Source of the DNA: Artemisia argyi
Lineage: Eukaryota > Streptophyta > Magnoliopsida > Asterales > Asteraceae
Length of the DNA: 64,000 nucleotides
Assembly: GCA_030686995.1 (NCBI GenBank)
Contig: CM060702.1
Span: 69,531,440 to 69,595,439, forward strand
Reading direction: 5' to 3'
Each line of letters opens with the position of its first letter. Within the stretch, counting starts at the first letter, position 1. This document shows positions 23,773-34,397 of the stretch, piece after piece. A program made the translations under genes and the position numbers. The notes beneath the pieces were generated by a model. That model did not search any database. It was given only the letters and a program-made list of their open reading frames with translations, and was not told the origin of the DNA.

Positions 23773-24323
23773 TATACCCTTACACTTGAGATTTGCTTGT
23801 CCTCAAGCAAATGAGCTTTTATTCTACTCAAAAGACAAGTTAGGGGTCATTTAACACTAATATAAAAGTAATTACAACAAATAATCGTTCCACTAAAGAC
23901 CAATAGACAAGCACGGAGATCATACACAAGCACCTCACAAATAGTGTTTAGATACTCACATCTCTCGAGTGTAATAAAGTAATATAACATTATGGAAATG
24001 GAAGATATCTCTCACTACCTGTCATAGCAAAATAGATTACCATAAGCTTGGGAAAGGATCAAACATCCACCACATGGCGTAAGCACCTAGGATAAACTAT
24101 CAAAGAGGTCTTTTAAAGGGTTGTAACGTTAGGTATAGGGATATGAATTACACGGTTTTGTTGGATAAATGAAGTTTTACTGGTGGCGAGTTAACAATCT
24201 TGGTTAATTACATGTACAATATGGCGTTGCTAAGCCAAAACTAGACTCGACTTAAGCTAATAAATGAAAAATAACAAAAACATAAAATGAACATAGAATA
24301 AAAACGGGATGGTAGTCTGTATG

Positions 24324-24381
<58 letters not shown>

Positions 24382-26230
24382 ATACACTCTTACCCTACCA
24401 TCCAAAATAATACATCATAGGGAATGAGAGTTCCCCTTACACTTGAATCTTTACATACTTTACATTAAACTATTCTAATGACTCGAATTAAGAAAATCAA
24501 AACATTTGGAGCACTTTTAAGATTAACGTACATATGGGGGTAATAAATGATGTTTTTTCCCCATTACTCCATAAATAAGTACTTACCCATGAATCCCAAT
24601 CGTCCCAAAACAATATGTACAAGGATATGACTCGACTTAGCAACCATGTAATAAATTAGAAAGTTAACTTAGGGTTTAACAAATAACAATAATGCACTAA
24701 AAATGAGCGCATACACGGAAGGCTAAGGCGATTTGGGTGTACATTTAAGTGGGGTGTAACAAATTCTTCCTTTAAGTAAAATGCTTAAAGCTAGAAACGA
24801 AAAGATAGGCTCGGAGGGGTGTACTAGGGGTTTCGTGTACTAAAAATGAGTACAACGCTAAGGGTGTGGGAAAAATTAGTTGACTTAACTAGCCAAGTAA
24901 TATGACTTAAATGGTCAAGTAATTATGATACGGGTTTAACACAAGGGTGATCCTAATGCCTCTTATCATGTAGTAAATCCTATCACACGAATGTAGTCTC
25001 ACTAGCGGTCTCGGGATGCATCACTAACGCAAGTTCTAGAATCTAAATGCTACCGGTACACTCATAAGCACTAATAATAAATGCTTTTCCTATCAAATCT
25101 AAAGGCGAACCTCACATTTTTTGGTGGAAATTTTTTTTTGAATATACGGTTATGTGCTAGTCATACAATCTCCTATCCATGAGACGCTTGCTATGGCTAA
25201 AGTTTCACTCCTAAATGTTGTAAAAAAATTTAAATTTGGCGCTAAAATTACACTAACAAGTATTTCTCGTAGTTTTATTACACATCTACTATCAAACAAA
25301 ACAAACTCAAGCGAAAGTGCATATGTAAGGTATCATCTTTTTACCCTCCCCTTACACTTAAGATGAACATTGTCCCCAATGTTCAAGTAAAGAATGTAAA
25401 AGTGATAAAATAAAAAGAATGAAATCAAATACTCCCCTGATTCGCTCGGTATGGATTTTAGGTGGCCAGGTTAAATCTTCTTCCAAGAAAACGAACAATC
25501 AAAGCATCCCTTCCAGAATATAAATCATCTCCTTGTCGAACATAACCTGTGAAACCTGACAAAATAGACAAGACAACCTCGCGTAAAATCGGCGGCATCC
25601 TATATAAGTTCCTAAATCCTAGAAAACAAAGTAAGATATAATGCTTGTGGAATGAAGTTTGCAGATTTCCTGGAGATTATAAAACTTAATAATTCACAAA
25701 AACCATAAGACTCCGTTAGAAAAACAAAACTGGTAAAATTTCCAGATTTTAAATCCTGACGCCGTCAAGAGTAAACTCTGACGCCGTCAGAATGGACCTG
25801 CAGAAATTCTTATGTTAAGTTTCCGGAAAATTTCTGGAAAAACTTGGTCCTACTTCCTGGAAAATCCTGCAAAACTTCATTATGACTCAATACAAGCATT
25901 TGACTCTAACAAATACGAATATACATGTTCATTTATTATCGTGGAGAATCATGATCGGTTTGTTTCTTAAAAAACATATTTGGGGTTTCCCCTTAGACTT
26001 ATCTTTTGCAAAAATACTTTTAGGTTGGAGTTAAGACTAGGCTAAACAACATAGTAAAGTATTTCCACGTTTTATTTAAGAAGCATGATCAACCAACAAT
26101 AAAAACAAAGCATGCATACAGAAGCAAATAACAATCAAACAAATAAAAATCACACAAAACATGGGTTGCCTCCCAAGAAGCGCTTTTCTTTATTTACGAG
26201 TCTTGTAGCTAGACTCAAAGTCATGGGTTA
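23773..26230 (-). other. Athila internal 3' region, non-coding
   Basis: This segment separates the gag-protease stop from the 3' LTR. It includes a CTTGAGGACAAGCAAA-type sequence (minus strand, near 23795-23815), a GAACATTGGGGACAATGTT-type sequence (near 25362-25384), a long T-run (24333-24379) and a pair of TGACGCCGTCA motifs (25757-25789). The first 1.3-1.6 kb recurs at 10308-11629 and 62333-64000. A 70-codon open frame at 25154-25366 recurs at 63746-63958, but it lacks features of a protein. Reverse transcriptase and integrase would be expected here in an autonomous relative and are missing. Confidence 0.7.
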
Positions 26231-28762
26231 CTACGTGATTCGGGTGAGTTCCTCGTTGAGGATATCTTTGGGATCGAACTTAGGTTTCAACTTCCTATCG
26301 GTTTCTTTAGTATGGTATGACCTTTCAAACTTCTCTCCATCCGGATCATACAAGGTCATTTTAATATGCCATGACCCGTCACCTTCTTTAGGTGGCTTAT
26401 CCCACCTCCATTTACACTTGTCTCCCTCTCTTTTCCATTTATTCCTCTCTATGTTAATGGGCATTACGCTTAATAACTCAATCATCTTCCTAAAGACTAA
26501 CGGATCCTCAAAGGGGTCTAGCTCTTCATCCCTAGCTATGAGTTGTTCTACCGAATGTGTCTTTTCAACAAAGTCCTTTTCTAGATAGAATGGGCATTGA
26601 GGTCCTATAAAGTTCCTTTCTATCCAAGGTCCATATCTAGATGGTCTCCTATTCATCTCTACCCAATGCGGTGTTGGTTCATCATCACAATCATAACTAT
26701 GCTTCTTAACATCATACACCGACCAAGTATCGCCTTCTCCTACCGCTATCTTGGATTCCTTGCAATCTATCATGGCACTAGCGGTTGCTAAAAATCCTCT
26801 TCCTACCAATAATGGGCATGTAGTGTCACTAACCATGTCTAGGACGTGAAAATCCGCTAATATAGTTAACCTTCCTACGTGAACAACTAAATCCTTAATC
26901 ATTTCAACCGGATGGGCAATACTCCCATCCGCTAGCCCTATCAATACCTCCGTTTCCTCTAACTTTCCTAGCTTAAGAGCGGTGAATAAGGATAAGGGAA
27001 TCAAGTTGAGGCTTGACCCTAAGTCGGCTAGTGTGTCGAAAGCTTCGGATCTTCCTATCTTACAAGGCAAAACAAATATACCCGGATCATCAAGCTTTTT
27101 AGGCAACTTGTTTTGAACGAAGGCGGTCCCATTTTTACCTAGCTTATACTTCTCATATTTTTCTAGGAGAGCACTATAGTAAGGAGCACGCGCTAAGACA
27201 TCAATGACGAGGCGTTCAAGGTGAAGTTCTTTGAATTCATCGTCAAGGTCTTGCGTAAGAGGTGTTTCAACTATGCTTTTGACCGGCTCTATAGTGGGTG
27301 TTTCATTTGATTGGTCCTTTTGGGGAACTTGGTTTTGTTTGAAACACGTGCTCGTTGATTTAACCGAGTAATATTGTGGACACGAAGTGGGTGACGAAAC
27401 TGAAGATATGGCATTAACGTTTAGTTTCGGATTCTTGATTGTGTCACTTGGGAGTGCTCCCATTTCTCGGTCGTTGAGGACTTTCAACAATGCATCAATT
27501 CTAGTGGTCATCTCGCTTTGCTTTTGTTTGAAATCGGCTTCAAACTTAGATATGCGAGCTTCTTGAGATGCCATGAACTTTGACATCAATCCTTCAAGAT
27601 TGTTGGTACTACCATAGTTGTTAGAAGGATTGTTGTTGAAAGTACGGTTGGATGGTGGACCGTTTGGTTGGTAACGATTAGGTGGGTTGGATGAATTGGG
27701 TTGATTTTGTTTCCACCTAAGGTTTGGGTGATTTTTCCATGAGGGGTTGTATGAATCACCGTATGTATTTGGCTCGGGCTTGAAAGTGTACCACTTATCT
27801 CCCGCTTCGTCGGTACGCGTGGATGCGTAGTCCGCAAAAGCTGTTCCGGGGAGTTCCACACAATCACGAGTGTCATGGGGACCACTACATAATTCGCATG
27901 AAGAAGTGATTTTGTTCACTTGGCTTGAAGGCTTAGGAGCATCGTAGGATTTCATGAGAAACTTGACTTGGTCCTCAAGTTCCATGATCCTACGGTCGGG
28001 AGTGCTAGAATTGTTCGAAGGCAAAGATATTGCCTTGACCGTTTTGTTCAAGTCACGGGGATCATTCCAACTTTCGTTGTCATAGAGAGCAAGATCTTCT
28101 ATGAGTTCCCATGATTGTTCCGCACTAAGATCACGTAGCTTACCACCGGCCGATTGGTCAATGGTTCGCCTCGTGGGGATGTCGATATGGTCATAAAAGA
28201 TTTGGACTTGGAGCCAAAGATCTATGCCATGATGAGGGACTTTTTGGAGTAAGTCCTTGAAACGAGTCCATGCTTCATAAAGAGATTCATTTTGACGTTG
28301 TTGGAACATCAAGATGTCATTCCTAAGCTTAGTAGTTCTCCCCGGTGGGAAAAATTGAGCAAGGAAACGAGTGGTGAGATCATCCCATGTGGTGATGGAT
28401 CCCACGGGTAAACGCTCAAGCCATTGACTAGCTTGATCCCGTAGAGAGAATTGGAATAGGCGTAAACGGGTAGTCTCTCTAGGTGCAACATCTAAGTCTA
28501 TGGAGTCTACGATTTTGAGAAAGTCCTTAAGACGTTGATTTGGATCTTCGGAACGAAGTCCATGGAATGCACATCCGCTTTGCACCAACCGGATGGTGTC
28601 GGATCGCAAGGGGGTCACATTGGCTCCGGTGAGCTCAATGGTGTTTCGGTAGCCTTGATGGCTAGGTCGGGAATACTCTCCTAAGGTTCGGGGCCTAAGG
28701 GGTTCTAGTGGTGGGTTTTGTTGTGGTGGGATGACGGGTTCAAAGATGTTACCACCTTCCAT
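26231..28762 (-). CDS. gag: Athila-type Gag-protease polyprotein, intact frame (843 residues)
   Basis: A single uninterrupted frame starts at an ATG about 150 bases downstream of the primer site. Residues about 75-220 form the retrotransposon Gag domain (QSGCAFHGLRSEDPNQRLKD, LFQFSLRDQASQWLERLPVG, TTRFLAQFFPPGR). A short zinc knuckle follows near residue 290 (CELCSGPHDTRDC, a CCHC variant), then an Asn/Pro-rich stretch and a coiled-coil-like segment. Near residues 555-680 is a retropepsin-like region with ADLGSSLNLIPLSLF, where the catalytic triplet is DLG as in other Athila-type proteases, and CPLLVGRGFLATA. A Lys/Trp-rich C-terminus (ERNKWKREGDKCKWRWDKPP) ends at a TAG. Gag packages element RNA into virus-like particles. 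There is no pol, so the element is probably mobilised in trans. The intact frame suggests recent activity or selection. Confidence 0.9.
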   Translation of the reverse strand: MEGGNIFEPVIPPQQNPPLEPLRPRTLGEYSRPSHQGYRNTIELTGANVTPLRSDTIRLVQSGCAFHGLRSEDPNQRLKDFLKIVDSIDLDVAPRETTRLRLFQFSLRDQASQWLERLPVGSITTWDDLTTRFLAQFFPPGRTTKLRNDILMFQQRQNESLYEAWTRFKDLLQKVPHHGIDLWLQVQIFYDHIDIPTRRTIDQSAGGKLRDLSAEQSWELIEDLALYDNESWNDPRDLNKTVKAISLPSNNSSTPDRRIMELEDQVKFLMKSYDAPKPSSQVNKITSSCELCSGPHDTRDCVELPGTAFADYASTRTDEAGDKWYTFKPEPNTYGDSYNPSWKNHPNLRWKQNQPNSSNPPNRYQPNGPPSNRTFNNNPSNNYGSTNNLEGLMSKFMASQEARISKFEADFKQKQSEMTTRIDALLKVLNDREMGALPSDTIKNPKLNVNAISSVSSPTSCPQYYSVKSTSTCFKQNQVPQKDQSNETPTIEPVKSIVETPLTQDLDDEFKELHLERLVIDVLARAPYYSALLEKYEKYKLGKNGTAFVQNKLPKKLDDPGIFVLPCKIGRSEAFDTLADLGSSLNLIPLSLFTALKLGKLEETEVLIGLADGSIAHPVEMIKDLVVHVGRLTILADFHVLDMVSDTTCPLLVGRGFLATASAMIDCKESKIAVGEGDTWSVYDVKKHSYDCDDEPTPHWVEMNRRPSRYGPWIERNFIGPQCPFYLEKDFVEKTHSVEQLIARDEELDPFEDPLVFRKMIELLSVMPINIERNKWKREGDKCKWRWDKPPKEGDGSWHIKMTLYDPDGEKFERSYHTKETDRKLKPKFDPKDILNEELTRIT

Positions 28763-28910
28763 GATGTCGGATGGTAAAGAGTTACGAACAAAGGCACGAA
28801 GAAATAAGATAGACTAAAGAAGACCTAAAAATAGAAATAAAATCTTACTAGAAAGGAATCTAGCAAGTAGACCTAATAAAAAGAAAATTCTAGCCTAGAC
28901 AATAACTATT

Positions 28911-28928
28911 CCCCGGGCTGCGGCGCCA
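28911..28928 (-). other. Primer binding site of the Athila-type element (Asp-tRNA type)
   Basis: The minus strand reads TGGCGCCGCAGCCCGGGG, six bases downstream of the LTR end. It resembles the Asp-tRNA primer site characteristic of Athila elements. Confidence 0.85.
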
Positions 28929-28934
28929 AAAACT

Positions 28935-30333
28935 TGATGCGTGGGAATCACACCTTGCTTTACCTCTCGAGGGATCTCGAGAAGCTTACAACCCCCACCA
29001 GGCAGTGTACCTGATCGTTGTAGTATAGTATAGTGACAAGTACCGGGGGATTGATCGTTCAGCTTGGGAATAGTGTCGCTAGGATTAGAAAGCCTAATTT
29101 ACTAGTTCTAAAGGTGAGGGATGATTATTTTTTTGTCTTTTTATATTTTTATGAAAGCAAGTAAAATCTCGGGTTTTGAAAGAGTGGGCGGAATTAGTTG
29201 CTATTCAACTAACCCAAAGCTAAGATGCAATCAAAATAAAATAAAAAAAATGAAAATAAACTAATTATATTAAAGGTGTGAGCAGTAATTGGAGAAAATG
29301 TGTTTACTTAGATTTCATTACTCCATAGATATCTTTTACATGTTAATTACTTGTTATAATTGCATGGATGACGGATCGTATTCCTTAATACCATTCATGG
29401 GGTGGCATACATAACTCCCCAATTCTATGAGCTCTTATCTCCTCCTACACCATGACCCAGCACAACTATAGGGATTGTAAACAGTGGCTCATGCATTAAA
29501 TACAACCAATAAAGACCTAGTACGCCTCGGTTCATGTTTCTTAAGACGTTCAAGCATGTTACCATTTGGAGATCTGCCAGTTTTCTTAAGCCTAACATAT
29601 AAAATCATTCATCCACAACAAGAATAAACAAGTAATCTATCTAGGTTTCATTAGATCTAAGCAAACACAAGAGAGATCTAGCCTAGCATAATTGAATTGG
29701 GACAAGAACAAGATATAGACAACCAACACATAGACATATTGATTGAATTAGAAGAATACTTGTCTCAATTACAATACAAGGTATCAAGGGTTTGGAACCC
29801 TTGAAAAACCTGTAAAAGTTCACCCAAATTCGTCTTTAGGGTTTCTCCAAAACTTCTCTCATTCTTTAATGAAAAAACTAGAAAACTATATATAGGAAAA
29901 CTGGTCCGACGGCGTCAAGACAAGCCTGTGACGCCGTCACCTCGCCGCCAAATACTTCCTCGGACGGCCTTGATCTCCTTATGACGGCCTGTGTGACGCC
30001 GTCACCACCTACGGTATTTTATTCTTGGGACTTTTGACGCCGTTAGGATGGCTTTTGACGCCGTCACCACCTACGGTATTTTATTCTTGCTATCTGACGC
30101 CGTCAGGTGTAACTCTTGACGCCGTCACCTAGTGCTTCCACCATGGAAAATTGATACTTTGCCGTTTTCTTCACTTTTATGCTCCAAAAACGTCCAAAAT
30201 GACTTCTTTTCCAGAATTCACTCTCCAAGTACCTAAAATCACAAAAGGAACGATTTAGGGCAATATTTGATCAAATAAATTCGGATTCGGGCTTAAATGA
30301 CCCCCTAAAAACGGATCATTTTTCGCCTCATCA
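28935..30333 (-). repeat. Athila 5' LTR (1399 bp), intact
   Basis: The plus strand reads TGATGCGTGG...GCCTCATCA. On the element's own strand it begins TGATGAGGCG and ends CACGCATCA. It differs from the split 3' LTR by about seven substitutions and one 21-bp indel by eye. Confidence 0.93.
29886..30127 (-). promoter_or_regulatory. LTR promoter: TATA box with seven upstream TGACG palindromes
   Basis: CTATATATAG (29886-29895) is preceded, on the minus strand, by GACGGCGTCA (29908-29917) and TGACGCCGTCA at 29929-29939, 29994-30004, 30056-30066, 30095-30105 and 30117-30127, with a one-base variant at 30035-30045. Each unit is TGACG and its inverse CGTCA around one central base. TGACG is the core bound by plant TGA-type bZIP factors (as-1 elements); binding here is an inference. 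Placement, about 200-430 bases inside the LTR and just before a TATA box, fits a U3 enhancer. Confidence 0.65.
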
Positions 30334-30338
30334 GTACC

Positions 30339-31377
30339 ACTCTTTTATTTAATTACATGGTTCTACTTGATTATGCTACGTGTTTTCTTAGCATATTATA
30401 GTGTTTGTTATTTTCTTTTATGGTTTATCATGCATTACACTAATTTAAACAGCTGCAGATATCAATATCCACACACCAAAATAGATTGACATAAGTCGAT
30501 CTAAAAGTTTTAAAACAAACTTTTAATTGGTAAAATTATTCAACCACTCCTTCTAGTTTTCTACAAAGTAATCAACAAAGTTCAAAAAAATAAAGGGATT
30601 AGATATTCGTAACAAGTGTTTATTCAGCTAATACTATAATAAATTCATAAAGTTAGTTTTATTTATTTCATATATGTTCGCACATCTCATCTTTATATAC
30701 ATGTTGTGTAATCTTATTATTTTATGACAAAATATTCAATTTACATTCTAGGATTTTCTTGATTTAGGTTTTGGATGTTCAAAAAATATCCATATTCGGA
30801 TATCCGAAAAATTAATTAAAATTCATTAAAAGGTTGGGTTTTATGACATGTAAATTTTGGAACTCATATAAAAGTTTTCCGAAAATTATAGATATTTAGA
30901 TATTCAGATATATAAAACTGTTATCCGAAATTGTGGATATCCGAATTTAAAGAACTTAGCTAAAATAATGGGTCTAACATAAAACCATCAACTCAAAATT
31001 TTGATATCCAAAAACCGAAAAAAACCAAAAACAACCAAAAACCAGATGAAAGAAACCAAAAACCAAACCGAACTTTTGGTGCGGGGTTTGGTTTTAAAAA
31101 ATTTAAAACCGAAATTTTGATTTTGGGTTTAATTTTATCCAAAAACCGCCCCATGCTCACCCCTAGTAATATCAAAGATAAACTACAAAGGAGAAATAGA
31201 TCATAAACAGTATTTTTATTTTCAAGTCTAAAGGATGTAAATGAAACTTTGACATTGAAGTGCACTCATTTTACAAATAAAATAGAAAGCAATCCAAGTT
31301 TACAAAGCAAAAAATAAAAAAAAAAATAAAAAAATACATATTTGCAAAATGCTCTTATAATACTACCAACACCACCA
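30339..31377. other. AT-rich intergenic DNA with retroelement remnants
   Basis: 30334-30480 continues the sequence interrupted by the Athila insertion. 30505-30570 (AATTGGTAAAATTATTCAAC and a following CTTCTAGTTTTCTACA) resembles the end of the solo LTR at 34781-35905 and is probably a remnant of a related LTR. 30780-31170 is rich in GATATCCGAA-like and AACCAAAAAC-like repeats and ends in CTCACCCCTAGT, a form seen at the end of plant hAT-type miniature elements. The other end was not located. Confidence 0.4.
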
Positions 31378-31680
31378 CTAGATTTTAACACATCTCTTAG
31401 GGTAAGATGCATTCTTTTGATCCGTTTCAAAACTTAGTTGATAACTATAGCGAGTATGTACCGATGGAGGAGCAAAAATAAATTTATGTTTGTCCCTCAA
31501 GCCCCAACTATAGTCGATATCTAATGTCAACCATGAGATACCTTGCTCGGCTAACATTTGTTAGAACTCCCATAGCTCTTCCCGAGGGACTATGGTTTCG
31601 AACGATCAAATATAACTGATACTGATTTACCATCACTTTCAAATACGGTACAGTTAGCTAAACGCACGTTATAAGCCCAT
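31378..31680 (-). pseudogene. Broken coding fragment, family not recognised
   Basis: The minus strand from about 31680 to the TAG at 31378 has protein-like composition in shifting frames. Recognisable pieces are LANCTVFESDGKSVSVIFDR, then (after a frame change) VPREELWEF, a stop, and MLAEQGISWLTLDIDYSWGL followed by KHKFIFAPPSVHTRYSYQ and a short tail. The peptides read as pieces of one protein with one frameshift and one stop. I cannot name the protein. No start codon or splice signals were found, so this is most likely a gene fragment carried or left by a transposon. Confidence 0.4.
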
Positions 31681-32020
31681 TTGGGTTCCTATAACGTCGC
31701 TATACTACACCATGAGGTGCGTTATGGTCGTTTTATAGGTACGACGTTATGGATGGCACGACCATTTTTGGGTGTTTTTATCTTTTTTGTTTCTTTTTTT
31801 GATTTTTAACTGTGTTGTGTGTGTATTTTAGTCTGTGTGCGTTTGTGTTTCACATTTACACGGACGAAGGAGATGATAGTATTTTTTTGCAAAATATATA
31901 GCTCAGGTCCTTGAAGTTTGTAAGTTTGTTTATGAAATTGTAAATTTTATATGAATTGTAATTTTTTTTTTCTTTTTGATTTCATGTAATTTTATTTTAT
32001 AATGAAATATGTTTGTTTTA

Positions 32021-32367
<347 letters not shown>

Positions 32368-32369
<2 letters not shown>

Positions 32370-33058
32370 TAGACCCATGTGTACCTATACCTGGCTTATA
32401 ATTAGGAGCGTGTTCATGTTTTATGTTATAAGTATGTGATAGGGTAAAAACTAACGTGAGGCGCGCATAACTTGCCCTATAAACCTACTGCACCTTGCAA
32501 TATAAGAGTATTTATTTTTCTCCGATCATTAAGAGGCTAAAAAATCTTGTTGAACTGGATGGGCTGGGTATCTCGACACCTCTTAACATCTCTTACTTTT
32601 TTATGTCATGATTTTCTTATTTTGTTGTTTCTTTTTTTATTTTTGAAATGTTTCTTTGTCTTGTTTCAACTTTGCCTTTTATATTAAAAGTACGTATAAA
32701 TAGAATCATTGCATATTCTTTTGTAGATAAAGAATGTGAAAGATGATAATAATTATGTGACAATTCGTGTTTTGTTCATACTGACAGGTTCGGGTTGGCA
32801 GATTTATATATCTCAACCCTAACCTAACTCTTGTAGTTAATCAATTTGAAAATTTCAATCTAAACTAGACATATTTAGTTATCTAAAATTAACACAAGCT
32901 TGAATGTTTTGTTTTAAAATACTTTTGTTGACTATATTATAACATTTGGCATTTGATATTTATAAAATTTTATTTTCCGAGTGAATGCAATCGTTTTATT
33001 TTTAAACTCAAAAAACTGGTAATGTAACACATTCAGACATTTTGACAAAAATAAACAG
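32368..33058. other. AT-rich intergenic DNA
   Basis: No gene, RNA or clear repeat boundary seen. The CATAACTTGCCCTATAAACC sequence near 32466 faces a CACGTTATAAGCCCATTTGG sequence near 31665, so the (AT)n region may sit inside an older transposon whose ends these are. That is weakly supported. Confidence 0.3.
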
Positions 33059-34397
33059 TTTTATTTGAGTCAGATTCAGATTTCTCGATTTCACAGTCAT
33101 ATATTCAAATTAATGGAACTAGATTTAGACTTTTTAATCACAAATTCATAGTCATAGTCTTTTAAGACGTTGTTAGTTTATTAAGAGGATATGAGTCTCA
33201 ATCTGCGACAGAAGTGTCTGAATTTGAATGAAATAATATCGTTGATTTTTTTTAAATGTCTCAAATGATATAAAAATAAAGTAGTTGCCTTTTTATAAAC
33301 TAAACATTTACAAACATTAAATACAACATTAGAGTCATTAAACTAACACAATCTAGCAACGTGGAAATAAAATGGGTAAATTAAAACATTCAAGGACATT
33401 GTGTCACAACTTCATCTCGTAAACTAGTTTTATATTATTGATATGTTATACTCCAGTATTGTAAACATCTTCACATTTTGTAAAATGTCACTATTTAATT
33501 CATTTACTATGATAAGATTGCAAAAAGGAAGTAAAACATTTTATAACAAACAGTGTCAATTAGCAATTAAAATTACTTGAAAAAAAATCAAGCTTATGCT
33601 AAAATTAACACTACTTAAAAGAGAAAATCATAACTTTCATTCATTATATCACTTACACGATGACAAAATTTAACATAAATGCTTTTCTCATCAATGTTGC
33701 ATATTTAAAAAGCCGAAACATGATTTCCCGGAAAAGGTAATCTCAAATTTAATCTAAACTCGAAAATTGATAAAAGCGACTAAACTATTTCAATCATAGA
33801 TTTTATTAGGTAATGAGAAAGTTCAATTTTGTCACGTAAATGATTGATTAAGTTTCTTTAAAAAGGTCTTTATATTTATTTAAAAAAAGGGATTTTTATA
33901 TTTATATTTAGAAAGTTCAAATATAAGTTTCTTTAAAAAGGTATTTTGTATTTAAAAAAAGGAATTTTTCTACTTTGTGTTCTAGGAGCACATGTTAAAG
34001 AGGGTCTCACAGTATGATGTCATTCTTTAATTGACTAGTAAGTGGTTGTGTAACATATTGAAGGATAATGAGGATGAATCAGTAGCTGCTCGTCATTATG
34101 TGCCCCAAGCGCAAGTTATAAAAACTCTTGAAAAATACCTTATAGATAAAAGAAAAGAAAAAGAAAGAGGATTATGTTGTTAAAAATGAAATGATGTGGT
34201 TTGGTTTGGTTGGTATGGATCTGAGGATCATATATATGTCTGAGTACAACACCACTTCGATCGAATCCCTACTTACACATACATACATAACACAAGACAC
34301 AAACAAACTCTTCCGCACCCCTACTCCTACTCTCAATCCTTTAATAAATTCTTCTTTATAAAAAATTCAATTAAAGGTTGCGTTGCGTTTTCTTTCA
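33059..34397. repeat. Direct tandem duplication, copy A
   Basis: About 1.34 kb from TTTTATTTGAGTCAGATTC to GTTTTCTTTCATTTTA, repeated with small differences in the adjacent copy B. Its last 200 bases (CT-rich leader-like sequence, CATACATACATA, CCCCTACTCCTACTCTC) correspond to what appears to be the promoter and 5' leader of the DnaJ gene in copy B. Confidence 0.8.

Larger units (their letters stand above)
13152..30333 (-). mobile_element. Athila-type Ty3/gypsy element, gag-protease only, with nested insertion
   Basis: The full element is bounded by GTACC target duplications at 13147-13151 and 30334-30338. Read on the minus strand it has a 5' LTR (30333-28935), a primer site matching the Asp-tRNA type used by Athila (28928-28911), one long gag-protease frame (28762-26231), about 2.4 kb of non-coding sequence and a 3' LTR (23772-13152). 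The 3' LTR is interrupted by a 9.2-kb younger element. Without that insertion the element is about 7.9 kb, against more than 10 kb for autonomous Athila elements; reverse transcriptase, RNase H and integrase are absent. This fits a non-autonomous element that may supply Gag but depends on a relative for pol. Confidence 0.9.

Noticed and set aside
25154..25366. 70-codon frame conserved at 63746-63958
   Set aside because: Conservation follows from both being copies of the same Athila internal region. The frame is short, has no recognisable motif, and lies on the strand opposite to gag.
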